A stretch of DNA of 64,000 nucleotides, from positions 180,621 to 244,620 of the forward strand of contig CAZAZQ010000001.1 of assembly GCA_964489705.1 (NCBI GenBank), written 5' to 3'. Positions 17,499 through 27,572 of this stretch are shown piece after piece (within the stretch, counting starts at the first letter, position 1; each line of letters begins with the position of its first letter). The notes under the pieces were generated by a model, which made no database searches, was not told where the DNA came from, and saw only the letters and a program-made list of their open reading frames with translations. The position numbers were made by a program, and so were the translations under genes. The stretch comes from CAZAZQ01 sp964489705 (lineage in GTDB: Bacteria > Zixibacteria > MSB-5A5 > GN15 > FEB-12).

Positions 17499-20400
17499 TT
17501 AGAACCGTATTTCTACCCAAAATTCCACTTGTCTGACGTGGTTGTTCCGGTTTTTGAAATTGTCGCTGCTGTCCTGCCAGCTCACCAAGAGCCCTCCTTT
17601 GATTTGCTGGCTGAAATTGTACGACGTATTCATCCTGATGCTGAAGTCGGATTTATCGGAAGAGACCACCCATCCTTCATTGAAGCGGCGGGTTTCACTC
17701 TTGTCAAAGTTCTTTTTCACATCCAAAGAAATCGACATCTTTGACCGGAAGCGAATCTTGCCGAACAGCGGGATGGAAATCCCGCTCGGCGCCGAGAAGG
17801 AATACGAAGTCGACATGGTCAGCGAGGAACGGGTGGAACGGGTTTCCGACTCGAAAACGCCGGTGGTGGGATTGTATTTTTCGCTCGAATTTTTCGACAT
17901 GTTGACGGACGAGGTCAGCGAAAGAGAACGATAGACCTTGAAATTAACCGACAACAACGGATTGTAATTTACCGACGTCGAGCGGGATTTCAAAAAGCCG
18001 CCGTCGATATCGTAGCTTTCTTTTTGCTGGCGGCTATAACCGGTTTTTGGCGAAAAGACGTCGATGAGCTTGTTGACCACTCCTTTTATCAACGGCAAGC
18101 GCTTGAAGCGCTTGATTCGAATTGACAGGTCAGGCCAGGTGGTAGAGACGCTTTTGTAGCGCGCTCCTTGCTTGACGATATCCTGCGAGATGGAACGGCT
18201 GAATTTCACTCCGACAGACACGCCGCCCAAAAGCGAGAAGCCGGAATTTACTTGATAAGACTTGTCCTCTTTGGAGCTGGGAGCTCTCCCCGCCGACTTC
18301 ACGGGTACCGCCGCATTGCGCGCCAGTCCGAAGCGATATACCGGAGCGGGACGCTCCGTCATCCCCGGTACGTTGCTTCCGAACCCTTCTTTGTAGCTCA
18401 AATTGAACGGGTTTATCCAACCGGTCAAAAATCTCAGCACCGCCAGCGGGGGATCATAGAACGGCTTGCCGGAAGAGGTCTTTTGAGCGGTGGTATCCGC
18501 TTCCTGTCCCCGGGCGGCACTCCCTCCCCGGTGACGGCTGGGAGCCCGGCGTCCTCTTTTCCCCGAGCGGAACAGCTTCATATGGTCGAAAGTTCCGTTG
18601 ACACTCCACGAAGAAGACATGGTGGATTGGCGCGTTTTGGTGGAGCGGTCGTAGGTATCGCGATAGCTGGAAGAAAAGGAGAAGGCGTGGGTCAAGAAGC
18701 TGAAAAGGGTCGGCTTGTAGGAAACATTGAACGTCTGGCTGAATTGCGTCTCCAAGCCGAGGCGTGGGTCTTTCAAAGACAATTTAACCAAATTCAAGTC
18801 GGTCAAATCTCTGGTTGTCGAGTAGCGGTAGGTAGCGGAGAGGTTCTCAAACATCTGGTATTTCAAGTCCATCGTGCCCTGGAAACCGCGGGAGAGGTTG
18901 GTGCGGCGATTGAAGTTGATATCGTCGCTGATATTGATACTCCGGCTGTACGAGGCGTTCATCGTCCAAGTAGTCGGAAACAATCCCAGATGCGACCCGG
19001 CAAACTTCCGTAACAACGGAAACGGCTTAGTCCAGAAAAATATCGGGAGCGTGGGCGGTTTTTTCACCCCCAGATTAAGCGATGAGGAGATGTTGTAGTT
19101 TTCCGAAAAATTGTAGGGGTTGTTCACCGACCGTCGGGTGCTCCGTCCATACCGAAAAGAGGAGGTAACGCGGTTCAACAACAAATTAAAGAGCGGGTTT
19201 CTCCCTTTCCGGTTGAACGACTCCGAGACGTTAAAACTGTTCGACTCGGTAACCGACTTCTCCTGTTCCCGGATAGCTTCCGGAAGAATGATATCGGAGC
19301 CGGTGCGCAACAGCGGGGTTTGTTCCGATTTGGAATGGGAATACGAAATGGGAATCCTCGCGCCCCACGAGCGAGGGAGAAACTTATCCAGGTTCAAAGA
19401 AGCGTTATAAGACATTCGCTTATCGGTCTTGCCGCTGCCGAGATTGTTGTCTCCGCCGCCTCGGGTAGCGGACGACAACTCTCGGAAGTAGGCATCCCGC
19501 GATTCAAAGGAAAAATTGTAGCTCATCAGGTCGGCGATGGAGCCCCCGAACGACAGCCGCGCCGCAGTTCCGACGTCGTTGCGCACGTCGGTGACTCGTA
19601 ACTCGTCCAGCCAAACCTCCCCGTCCAGCGGCTCATCCGAGAGGTTGACAATCCCCGCCGTGTAGAACTTGATGTCGTTGATATTCGGGTTGCCGCGAAC
19701 ATGGTAGGTGCTATCCACACTATAAATATCTATCTGATTCCAGTGCGATCGGTCAAGTCGACGCATCGCCGAATCTTTCAACGCCGTCGCCTCGTTGAAG
19801 TCGATATTGATATAATTATGCTTGTTCCAGCCGGTATCGATGACCACTCGCTGCTCGTAGTAGTTGTCGGCATCCTTCCCCACCCGGAAGAAAAACAGCA
19901 CCTTCCCCACCTGCTCGGGAGTAATGCCGCCGTAGACGTACATCTCCAACCGCCGGTAGCCGGAGTATTTATCGACGCTGTAAAGGCTCTTCACCGCCAA
20001 GCAGGTGTCCACGGGGCTGAGGTGATCGAACTTCAGCAAAAGTCCGCGCTGCGCTTCGGTGGTGTTGTAGTTGGGATCGCGGTACGGTTCTACGCCCGGC
20101 GGGGGCGTAAAGGTCAGGTCCTCATCGCTGATGGAGGCTACCACAAAGTTCGTGCTGCTGTCGGAGCCTTCTCCGTAGAGGACGGAATCCTGCCAATTCG
20201 ACTGGACAAAATACCAATCGGCGATTTGGATAGTGTCGTTCTCCGCTTGGTAGGGTTCCGACTCGAACCAAATACGAATATGGGTGACGGTACTCCAGCT
20301 CGGCATGGTTTCGCCGTCGGAGATAATCGTATCGAGCGCCAGCGAGTCACGGATGGGAATCCGGTAGGTCCACCAGCCGTTTCGTTCGGAATTCTCCACC

Positions 20401-23400
20401 CGGAACGAGTCGAGGTTGTCGAAATCAATAACATAGGAGAAGTAAGCGTTGATAGACCTTCCCCCTGACCGATTGAGCGCCTCATCGTCCGGCAGTCCCA
20501 GCCAACCGGGGTCGGAACGGTTTCCTTCCGTCCCGTTGAGCCACTCGTAGTAAATGGAATCGTTGTCCCAATCGAGCGAATTGCACTCGTTCGCCGGCAG
20601 CGGACATTTCCCGTCCCCCATAAAGTACCAGTTGTCGCCGTTCGGATCCGGCAGAGTATCCGGGTCGTACCCGGGCTCGTCCACGTCCGCCAAGCCGTCC
20701 AGACCGACATCTTCTTCCTTCTCGACTACCCCGTTTCCGCCGTTGAGCTTGTCTTCCGTATCAAAGGCGCCATTGTTGTTGACGTCGTCGTTGACGGTAC
20801 CGATGTCGATGTGCATCTTTCCCTTGGCGCCGGGATTCACTTTCGCTCTAAGCTCGAGCAACTGCACCCGGTTGGCGTCGATGCGATTTTCATATCCCCG
20901 CATGATGCCCGCCCAGGAGCGAGCCGAATCGGGGTTGGGGCGGAAAATAAGCCGCAAAGGACGCAGCGAGCCTTCGCCCTGCTTGGGATCGACATTCCAG
21001 ACTTCCCGCACATCAATGGGGTCGCGAAGCATATGCCAGAGCATTTTGCTTCTGGTCGCCAAGGGATCGGCTTGGAGAGGACGGGAAGCTTTTTTCCAAA
21101 TGGTTCGCTGCAACCCGAGGGTGAGATGTTCCTGCGCCGCCTCGAAATCATCGAGGTAGGCTAAGTTGTTGACATTCGGATTGGGATGGGACTGCGCCAA
21201 CTCTCCTTCGATATGGAAAGTCGATTGTGCCTCGGTTTCGATAAGGGGAATAGCATCGGCGAAATCCGTTAAGAAATCAACTTTGGTTCGCCACGAACCG
21301 TCAACGGCATAGACAAACGAGCGCGCCGTCTCTTGACCGATGCGGGGTTTGCGGTCTTGCGCTTTGTCGGATTTGTAGAGGAGGGTCGCCCCGAAACCGA
21401 GGTTCTTGCTCCACGTGTATTCCGCCCGCATCCCCAAAAGGGTCTTTTTCTGCACCGCGAAAAACGGAGCATACTCGAATTGGATATCAAGATCGGCGTT
21501 CGGATCCAAGGCTTTCGAAGAGAGCAGAGTTACCTGCCCCATGTCGTACTGGATATTGTAGTCCACTCCCTTTTTCAGCAGTTCTCCGTTGACGGTAATC
21601 CGCTCCGACCCTTCGATGATATTCGGCTTGCGCAGGGAAATAATGTTGTTCCGTGTCTGGGTTGTGAACTGAATGTAGTAGCGGCTGGCGTTGGTCTTAT
21701 CGTTTTCGGACTCATAATCGTAAATGCCCGGCGCTTTCGGCACCAAGTCCATGGTGACGCTCCCGTCAGCGGCGACAAAGGTCGTCTCCCCGGCAAACGG
21801 ACGCCGGTGCGGGAAAATAATCAACCCCCAGTCTTTTCGGAATATCTCCCAGCGGGTATCGAACTTACCGTCGGGGATTTTTTCATCGTACGTATTGTAC
21901 TGGTCAAGCCCGAGAATTTCTATCAAGCTCTGGGTGTTGCCGTTTTCGTCTTCCTGGTAGTCCAAGCTGTTCGGCGAACCTTCGTTCCCCGACGAACCGC
22001 GGAACACCTTGATATTGGCGGCGTCTTCCGCCGTCATCCCGGTCGGGATAGCGTAGCAATTCCGCCACATCAAGTTCCACGTTTGGAATTGAACGGTGGG
22101 AGCACTGTGCCAGAGGAGCTTGAGCAGCTTCACGTTGGTCGAATCGCCGTCGACAACAAGTACCGTATCCCCTCCGATGGAGAGAACCGTATCGCCGCGC
22201 TTGATTTCCATGTAAATCCCCAGAGCGCGGTTTCGCAAACGGGAAGAGGTAAAGACGACATAGTGCTGGTTTTTCGACGGCTCGCTGTAGAAAGAGTACA
22301 AAGACTGGTCTATCTGCACCACCCCGGACTTGGAGTTGGTGACAAAGTCCAACTTCTCATTGACAAAGGCGTCGGGATGGCGGGGATCGACAACCATCAA
22401 GGCTTTCAACCAGTCGGGATTCTGCTGCTTGTCGACTTGCTCGTAGACAAACAGTTTGATAACCGAATCTCCCGGTTGGAACAAGGTATCGGGTGCCAGA
22501 TCGAACACCCGTCGCTGGACATAGTCGTAGTCCCGGTAATACTGCGCATTCTCTTCGCCGGTCGGACTGAACGCCACTCGCTCGGACGAACCTTGCTCCT
22601 GGGAAGCTATGCCGACCAAATGGAGGTGCCCGACCTGAGCCTCCGCTTTGAGTCCGAACAATCCCTTGATGTTTGAAGAATAGCCGACAAATTTGGTGCG
22701 AGGAAGCGAAAGGGTGGTATTACCGGCTTCGATTGACTTGAGTACGTCGTCGTCATCTCCCTTGTAGCGGATAATGAGACGGTTGGCAAGAGGGATGTCT
22801 TGCCGACTGTCCTCTGAGACCTTGACGGTGATTTTGGAACCGATGCTTCCGTTGATGTCAAAGCGGTAGATTTGCTCCATGTTCAAAGAGGGAAACTTGC
22901 TCTGCCGGTACAATTCCGATTGAGCGGCATCGTTCCACTGGGAGCGACCGGAGAACATAATCTTCCGGAACCCGGAAACCCGTAAGCCGGCGCCCCCTTC
23001 TCCGAAAATTTTATTCAACCGTTTGGGGAGCCCGACCTGAATACCTAACCCGCCGCGCCGCTTGTCTTTTTGCGGGTTGGTAATCGATTTGGTCATGAGG
23101 GTCGTGAAAGCCTCATGAATCTTTTTCCGTTTACGATACGACAAGAAGTCGGAGGCATCGACGGTGACGGGGACTAACCATTTTTTGGTATTCCCGCGTT
23201 GATAGTAGAGGGTATTAAAAGTGAGGGAACTTCCGATAAAACTGGCGCGACGAAAGCGCGGCTTGGGATTGAACCGATACCCGTAGAGGGGCGCCCACGG
23301 AGAGGACAACGCCACCGACGGCTTAATCGGGAGCTCATCGTACGGAGACACTGCCCATCGCGGGGGAACGTAGTAGTCGCTTACCCGCAGCTTACCGTAC

Positions 23401-23477
23401 CCCGGGCACACCAAAGCCGCCACGAGCAGCATGCTGCCCATTAACGGCATGATAAACTTTTTCGCTACCACACGCAC
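17499..23477 (-). CDS. sprA: SprA, outer-membrane translocon of the type IX secretion system
   Basis: This 1992-residue outer-membrane protein has a signal peptide at about 1-28 (MPLMGSMLLVAALVCPGYG). Family landmarks in order: ITVKVSEDSRQDIPLANRLIIRYKG; repeated Asp-rich T9SS segments; YNIQYDMGQVTLLSSKALD; PFFAVQKKTLLGMRAEYTW; AYLDDFEAAQEHLTLGLQRT; LRELRAKVNPGAKG-like region; then long amphipathic strands typical of the giant 36-strand barrel in the C-terminal half. SprA/Sov proteins of Bacteroidota are somewhat longer (about 2,400). It is the export pore for proteins with T9SS sorting domains, of which this window encodes three. No other T9SS genes (gldKLMN, porV) are adjacent. It is transcribed alone or with murB upstream. 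Confidence 0.92.
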   Translation of the reverse strand: MRVVAKKFIMPLMGSMLLVAALVCPGYGKLRVSDYYVPPRWAVSPYDELPIKPSVALSSPWAPLYGYRFNPKPRFRRASFIGSSLTFNTLYYQRGNTKKWLVPVTVDASDFLSYRKRKKIHEAFTTLMTKSITNPQKDKRRGGLGIQVGLPKRLNKIFGEGGAGLRVSGFRKIMFSGRSQWNDAAQSELYRQSKFPSLNMEQIYRFDINGSIGSKITVKVSEDSRQDIPLANRLIIRYKGDDDDVLKSIEAGNTTLSLPRTKFVGYSSNIKGLFGLKAEAQVGHLHLVGIASQEQGSSERVAFSPTGEENAQYYRDYDYVQRRVFDLAPDTLFQPGDSVIKLFVYEQVDKQQNPDWLKALMVVDPRHPDAFVNEKLDFVTNSKSGVVQIDQSLYSFYSEPSKNQHYVVFTSSRLRNRALGIYMEIKRGDTVLSIGGDTVLVVDGDSTNVKLLKLLWHSAPTVQFQTWNLMWRNCYAIPTGMTAEDAANIKVFRGSSGNEGSPNSLDYQEDENGNTQSLIEILGLDQYNTYDEKIPDGKFDTRWEIFRKDWGLIIFPHRRPFAGETTFVAADGSVTMDLVPKAPGIYDYESENDKTNASRYYIQFTTQTRNNIISLRKPNIIEGSERITVNGELLKKGVDYNIQYDMGQVTLLSSKALDPNADLDIQFEYAPFFAVQKKTLLGMRAEYTWSKNLGFGATLLYKSDKAQDRKPRIGQETARSFVYAVDGSWRTKVDFLTDFADAIPLIETEAQSTFHIEGELAQSHPNPNVNNLAYLDDFEAAQEHLTLGLQRTIWKKASRPLQADPLATRSKMLWHMLRDPIDVREVWNVDPKQGEGSLRPLRLIFRPNPDSARSWAGIMRGYENRIDANRVQLLELRAKVNPGAKGKMHIDIGTVNDDVNNNGAFDTEDKLNGGNGVVEKEEDVGLDGLADVDEPGYDPDTLPDPNGDNWYFMGDGKCPLPANECNSLDWDNDSIYYEWLNGTEGNRSDPGWLGLPDDEALNRSGGRSINAYFSYVIDFDNLDSFRVENSERNGWWTYRIPIRDSLALDTIISDGETMPSWSTVTHIRIWFESEPYQAENDTIQIADWYFVQSNWQDSVLYGEGSDSSTNFVVASISDEDLTFTPPPGVEPYRDPNYNTTEAQRGLLLKFDHLSPVDTCLAVKSLYSVDKYSGYRRLEMYVYGGITPEQVGKVLFFFRVGKDADNYYEQRVVIDTGWNKHNYINIDFNEATALKDSAMRRLDRSHWNQIDIYSVDSTYHVRGNPNINDIKFYTAGIVNLSDEPLDGEVWLDELRVTDVRNDVGTAARLSFGGSIADLMSYNFSFESRDAYFRELSSATRGGGDNNLGSGKTDKRMSYNASLNLDKFLPRSWGARIPISYSHSKSEQTPLLRTGSDIILPEAIREQEKSVTESNSFNVSESFNRKGRNPLFNLLLNRVTSSFRYGRSTRRSVNNPYNFSENYNISSSLNLGVKKPPTLPIFFWTKPFPLLRKFAGSHLGLFPTTWTMNASYSRSINISDDINFNRRTNLSRGFQGTMDLKYQMFENLSATYRYSTTRDLTDLNLVKLSLKDPRLGLETQFSQTFNVSYKPTLFSFLTHAFSFSSSYRDTYDRSTKTRQSTMSSSWSVNGTFDHMKLFRSGKRGRRAPSRHRGGSAARGQEADTTAQKTSSGKPFYDPPLAVLRFLTGWINPFNLSYKEGFGSNVPGMTERPAPVYRFGLARNAAVPVKSAGRAPSSKEDKSYQVNSGFSLLGGVSVGVKFSRSISQDIVKQGARYKSVSTTWPDLSIRIKRFKRLPLIKGVVNKLIDVFSPKTGYSRQQKESYDIDGGFLKSRSTSVNYNPLLSVNFKVYRSLSLTSSVNMSKNSSEKYNPTTGVFESETRSTRSSLTMSTSYSFSAPSGISIPLFGKIRFRSKMSISLDVKKNFDKSETRRFNEGWVVSSDKSDFSIRMNTSYNFSQQIKGGLLVSWQDSSDNFKNRNNHVRQVEFWVEIRF

Positions 23478-23541
23478 TTCAATATCTTGGTATCGGCTTC
23501 TTTCAATTCCTTAGAAATTAATCGATAGGCAACCTCCTTTC

Positions 23542-24495
23542 TTAGAATTCACCGAGTTGAATTACTTCTTCTTCCAGCATAATACCAAAAGTCTCAAAGA
23601 CTTTCTTTTTCAACAAGTCCGCCAACCGCCGGATATCTTGAGAAGTGGCGGAACCGGTATTGACGATAATATTGGCATGGTTTTCAAATACCTTGGCGCC
23701 GCCCACGGACATATTCTTGGCGCCGATTTCCTCCAGTAACCGTCCCGCCGGTATCTTTCCGTGCGGTTGCGAGGCGTCCTCGATATTTTTGAAAAAGCAG
23801 CCCGCCGACGGCTCGCTCCGGGGATGTTTGCCCCGGCGGAGGGCTTTTATTTCTTCCATCCGTTTTACAATAGTATCGGCATCACCGCCAGCCAATTTGA
23901 AGAACACCTCGACGATGGCATCACCATTTCGCTTAAAAACAGAATCCCGGTAACCGAACTCGCAGTACCGGTTATCAACGTTTTTGACATTCCCCTTGCG
24001 GTCGACCACCGTCACCTGCGAAACGACGGCGCTCATATCGCTGCCGTACGCCCCGGCGTTCCCGTACACGGCTCCGCCGACCGTCCCCCATATACCGGTA
24101 GCAAATTCCAAGCCGGTGAGGGAATTTTCAGCCGCAAAATCGACCAGCGCCGCCAGCGGTTCACCCGCTCCGGCTTTGACTTCCGCCTCACCCAAACGTT
24201 CCATGCACATGACGGCGATTCGGATAACCAGCCCGTCGTACCCTTTGTCGGAAACCAAGATATTCGACCCGCCTCCGAGAAAAAAGGAAGGCAAATCGAG
24301 CTTTTGGGCAGCCTTCACCGCCCGTACAACTTCTTCGACCGTCCGAGCCGTAAAAAAATACTTTGCCGCTCCACCGGTTCGGAAAGAGGAAAATTCGGCG
24401 AGACCTTTGTTACATTCCACCTGAGAACCGATTAAGTCAATCAGCGCCGAGGCTGTCTTATCTCGGCTAACGTTAGGCTGCTCAACCACCTTCAT
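23542..24495 (-). CDS. murB: UDP-N-acetylenolpyruvoylglucosamine reductase (MurB)
   Basis: This 317-residue FAD/NADPH enzyme makes UDP-MurNAc, the second committed step of peptidoglycan synthesis. Seen: FSSFRTGGAAKYF; the FAD-binding FFLGGGSNILVSDKGYDGLVIRI; GLEFATGIWGTVGGAVYGNAGAYG; the catalytic serine-containing SEPSAGCFFKN; the C-terminal KVFENHANIIVNTG; and the Glu of LEEEVIQLGEF. The layout is the type II-like short form with SAGCFFKN. Start is ATG 24495. It lies 64 bp upstream of sprA on the same strand, so the two may share a transcript although they are functionally unrelated. Confidence 0.96.
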   Translation of the reverse strand: MKVVEQPNVSRDKTASALIDLIGSQVECNKGLAEFSSFRTGGAAKYFFTARTVEEVVRAVKAAQKLDLPSFFLGGGSNILVSDKGYDGLVIRIAVMCMERLGEAEVKAGAGEPLAALVDFAAENSLTGLEFATGIWGTVGGAVYGNAGAYGSDMSAVVSQVTVVDRKGNVKNVDNRYCEFGYRDSVFKRNGDAIVEVFFKLAGGDADTIVKRMEEIKALRRGKHPRSEPSAGCFFKNIEDASQPHGKIPAGRLLEEIGAKNMSVGGAKVFENHANIIVNTGSATSQDIRRLADLLKKKVFETFGIMLEEEVIQLGEF

Positions 24496-24634
24496 CCTTT
24501 CAAGGTAACCTGAAAAGCCGCAAAAATCAAGCCAAAACCGGCAACCGAGATATCTTTATCGGTAGTGTATTTCACCTTCCGTCTCTTATACGTTTCATTT
24601 CTCCGAAAGATACCAACGAATCTCACCGATGAAA

Positions 24635-25024
24635 TCACTCTTTCTTTTCCTTTTCCGACGGCGCGGCGTCCGTCGACTCGGTCGCCGATTCTTGGGATGA
24701 ACCGGCAGGGTGCTCTTTTGAGGCGGAGGGTTCTCCGTCTTTTTTGGCACCGTCTTTTTTCAATTCATCGACATAATTCAAGCGTAATTCATACAAAATG
24801 TGCCCGATGAACTTATCTTCCTCCGGCGTGAGGTTTCCCTGCATCTTGGTTTTGAGCATATCAATCATATCAATTGTCTGCCGCGCCATTTCCAGATTCC
24901 GCTCCACTTTCCCGGAAATCGGCGAGGCAATTTTCCCCATTTGCTGAATTGCTCCCGCTTGCAAGGAAACAACAAGCTGGAAGAAATAGGGGTTGATTTT
25001 TTCCGCTTCGTCAGTCATAAGCAT
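24635..25024 (-). CDS. DUF1844 family protein
   Basis: This 129-residue protein has the DUF1844 core in residues 8-92 (NPYFFQLVVSLQAGAIQQMGK, NLEMARQTIDMIDMLKTKMQGNLTPEED), followed by a low-complexity Lys/Glu/Ser/Ala tail. The family is widespread, often next to ispH or core metabolic genes, and uncharacterised. Two starts are possible, ATG 25024 and ATG 25018; GGAG fits the second better. It sits 39 bp downstream of recG on the same strand, so co-transcription is likely. Confidence 0.85.
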   Translation of the reverse strand: MLMTDEAEKINPYFFQLVVSLQAGAIQQMGKIASPISGKVERNLEMARQTIDMIDMLKTKMQGNLTPEEDKFIGHILYELRLNYVDELKKDGAKKDGEPSASKEHPAGSSQESATESTDAAPSEKEKKE

Positions 25025-25063
25025 ATACTCCGTCGTTTCGCTCCCTTTGGCATGAGGATAAAC

Positions 25064-27151
25064 TCATCCTCCGCCCAGCAGTACTTCCGTTTTTGCTGCA
25101 GACTTTTGTAAGTAGTTATACAGCTTACGGTATGCCGTGTCAAGCGGCTTGCCGGGATGGGTGAGCCTTTCCAGCAAAGCTCGGCTCCCTTCAATTAAGT
25201 CTCTGTCCGTCGCCAGCCGAGCGAGTTTGAACTCCGGCAGCCCGGACTGGCGGGTTCCGAACATCTCCCCCGGTCCCCGCAGTTCGAGATCCGCTTCGGC
25301 GATTTTGAAACCGTCAGTGGTGGAGGCAAACATCTCCAACCGCTTCCGGGCAATATCCGACAAGGGTGGGTGGGCAATAGCTATCAAGGTCGCTTCTTTC
25401 TCTCCTCTCCCTATCCGTCCCCGGAGCTGATGGAGCTGCGCCAAGCCGAACCGCTCGGCATGTTCGATGACCATGACGGTGGCATTCGGATTGTCCAACC
25501 CCACTTCGATGACCGTCGTCGCCAATAAAATCCGTATCCGGTTTTCCCGGAATTGCCTAAGGATTTCCTCCTGGTCTTTTCGCTTCATCTTCCCGTGCAC
25601 CATCCCCAAATTCATTCCGGAGAAAATCCCTTGAGAAAGCTCGCGGTACGCTTCCTCGACATTTTCCAAATCGATTTGGTCGGAATGCTCAATCAAAGGA
25701 AAAACAATATATGCCTGCCCGCCTTTTTCCGCCTCTTCCCGAACAAAACGGTATACCTTTTCCCGCACCTCCTTCGTTCTCCAGACGGTGCGGATTTTTT
25801 TCCTTCCCGGGGGCAGGGTATCTATCGTGGATATGTCAAGATCACCGTACAAAGTCAACGCCAATGTTCGGGGGATGGGGGTTGCCGTCATCACCAGCAG
25901 GTCGGGGTTGTCTCCCTTGGCGTAGAGCTTCCCCCGCTGATGCACTCCGAAACGGTGTTGCTCGTCGATAATGACCAAACCCAAACGGGGAAAAGAAACG
26001 TAATCGTAAATCAAAGCATGCGTACCGAACAAAATGTGAATTTTCCCCTCGGCACACTTTTCCGCAATCGCTTTCTTCTCAGCCGCTTTCAAACTCGAGG
26101 TCAACAAGCCGCTTTCGATACCGACCTTCGCCAACGGCTCCCGCCAGACGCGATAGTGCTGCTCCGCTAAAATCTCCGTCGGCGCCATGAACGCCGTCTG
26201 CAAGTCGTTCTCGGCAACGTACAACGCCGCCAGTACCGCCACCACCGTCTTGCCGCATCCGACATCTCCCTGCAACAGCCGCGCCATGGGGTGAATCGAT
26301 TGCAAATCGGAGAAAATTTCCCGAACCACTTGCTTCTGTCCCGACGTCAACTCAAACGGGAGCTGCTCCCGGAAGCGAGTAAGAATAGCTCCGGGCGGAT
26401 TGTACCGATGCCCCTTCTCGACGACCTCTTTCCTCCCTTTACGCTGGAAGACGACAAACTGGAACTTCAACAGTTCCTCAAACGCCAGCCGCCGTCGGGC
26501 GGTCTCGATATTTTCAAGCTGATCGGGATAATGCAACCGGGTTACGGCGTGGTGGAGCGCTGGTAAAGAAAAGCGGCTGCGTTCCGCTTCGGGAATGACT
26601 TCCGGTAGCTCTTCCTCCAAGTGCTCGAAGATGTACGTCGTCAACCGCCGAATCCCGCGGCTGCTCAAACCGATGCGGTTCAATTCCGCCGTTTGCGGGT
26701 ACACCGGGATGATACGCCCCGCATGAATCATCGTATCGCTGTCTTCTTCAAGCCGCTCCAACTCGGGATGAATCATCTGGTATCCGTCAAAGAAGCTGAC
26801 CACACCGGTGGCGGCGAACTTATCCCCCTTTTTGAATAACCGTTCCCAATAGCGATGCCCCTGAAACCAGAGCAGGGCAATCGTCCCCGTCCCGTCACTC
26901 AGCAAGACCTCATAGCGCCGTCGACGTCCGTGCAAAATGCCGTGAGCGACCACCCGACCGATGACGGTAACCTCTTGATCACACGTAACGCTTCCGATGG
27001 GAACAATCCTCGTCCGGTCAAGGTAGGTACGAGGAAAATAAAACAACAAATCCTTGACGTGCTTCAACCCGTGCTTTTCCAACACGGCGGCTTTTCGAGG
27101 TCCGACGCCTTTGACATACTGCAACGGAGATTGTAAGGTCAGACTACTCAC
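25064..27151 (-). CDS. recG: ATP-dependent DNA helicase RecG
   Basis: This 695-residue double-strand DNA translocase regresses stalled forks and processes Holliday junctions. Seen: the N-terminal wedge (OB) domain after LQYVKGVGPRKAAVLEKHGL; Walker A LLQGDVGCGKT; DEQHRFGVHQR (motif II); TATPIPRTLAL; ATTVIEVGLDNPNATVMVIE; and QLRGRIGRGE of the second helicase lobe. Length is standard for RecG. The ATG at 27151 heads the minus-strand unit with the DUF1844 gene. A repeat-rich intergenic region separates it from the divergent DUF3098 gene. Confidence 0.97.
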   Translation of the reverse strand: MSSLTLQSPLQYVKGVGPRKAAVLEKHGLKHVKDLLFYFPRTYLDRTRIVPIGSVTCDQEVTVIGRVVAHGILHGRRRRYEVLLSDGTGTIALLWFQGHRYWERLFKKGDKFAATGVVSFFDGYQMIHPELERLEEDSDTMIHAGRIIPVYPQTAELNRIGLSSRGIRRLTTYIFEHLEEELPEVIPEAERSRFSLPALHHAVTRLHYPDQLENIETARRRLAFEELLKFQFVVFQRKGRKEVVEKGHRYNPPGAILTRFREQLPFELTSGQKQVVREIFSDLQSIHPMARLLQGDVGCGKTVVAVLAALYVAENDLQTAFMAPTEILAEQHYRVWREPLAKVGIESGLLTSSLKAAEKKAIAEKCAEGKIHILFGTHALIYDYVSFPRLGLVIIDEQHRFGVHQRGKLYAKGDNPDLLVMTATPIPRTLALTLYGDLDISTIDTLPPGRKKIRTVWRTKEVREKVYRFVREEAEKGGQAYIVFPLIEHSDQIDLENVEEAYRELSQGIFSGMNLGMVHGKMKRKDQEEILRQFRENRIRILLATTVIEVGLDNPNATVMVIEHAERFGLAQLHQLRGRIGRGEKEATLIAIAHPPLSDIARKRLEMFASTTDGFKIAEADLELRGPGEMFGTRQSGLPEFKLARLATDRDLIEGSRALLERLTHPGKPLDTAYRKLYNYLQKSAAKTEVLLGGG

Positions 27152-27572
27152 ATTCTAAGGGTGGCGCATTTCCCAATCGGTGTCAATGAGAAATTATCGA
27201 CTGCGAGCAGTGAGCCCCCAGATGACGGGTAGTAAAGTAAAAACACCCTTAAGGTGTGCGCGGTCGGGAATCCTTTCCCGACTGTCCTCTAGGGGGCTCT
27301 TTCTATCTGTTAGGGGAATAAATTACCCGTCGGGTTTCCTGACAGTATTAGGAAAGTGGCAGGTCTGTATCAGACCGTGCCTTACTGAAATAATGTAACT
27401 GAAAAGGCAGATTCGTCCCGGAGCTTTCCTACGGGATGTTTCTGAAGGCAGTTTCTTTAGGCTTAAAAGCTCTCATGTGGGTATAAAGCAGAAGATGTGA
27501 GAAAAGTGTGCAGCCGCTCGAAAGCGCTTGACAATGGAGATTGTTTCCCTTTTTTAGGGGCGAGGTAACTAT
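27152..27572. other. 421-bp repeat-rich intergenic region between recG and the DUF3098 gene
   Basis: No gene is supported. Most of it is small inverted repeats: a nested palindrome (27212-27299), GTCGGG-TTTC-CTGAC at about 27328-27342, GGTCTG-TAT-CAGACC near 27362-27376, and a TCCCG/CGGGA pair at 27415-27437. The stretch AAAAGGCAGAT(T/C)CGT(C/T)CCGGA at about 27401 recurs at 34868. The last 60 bp hold the DUF3098 gene's ribosome site (GCGAGGT at 27560). Confidence 0.7.
27212..27299. repeat. Nested palindromic element
   Basis: Outer arms GAGCCCCC (27212-27219) and GGGGGCTC (27292-27299) enclose ACACC-CTTAA-GGTGT (27243-27257) and GGTCGGGAA-TCC-TTTCCCGACT (27262-27283). Related inner palindromes occur at 34685-34703 and 34741-34753. 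The folded RNA or DNA would be a three-way-like structure. Confidence 0.7.
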
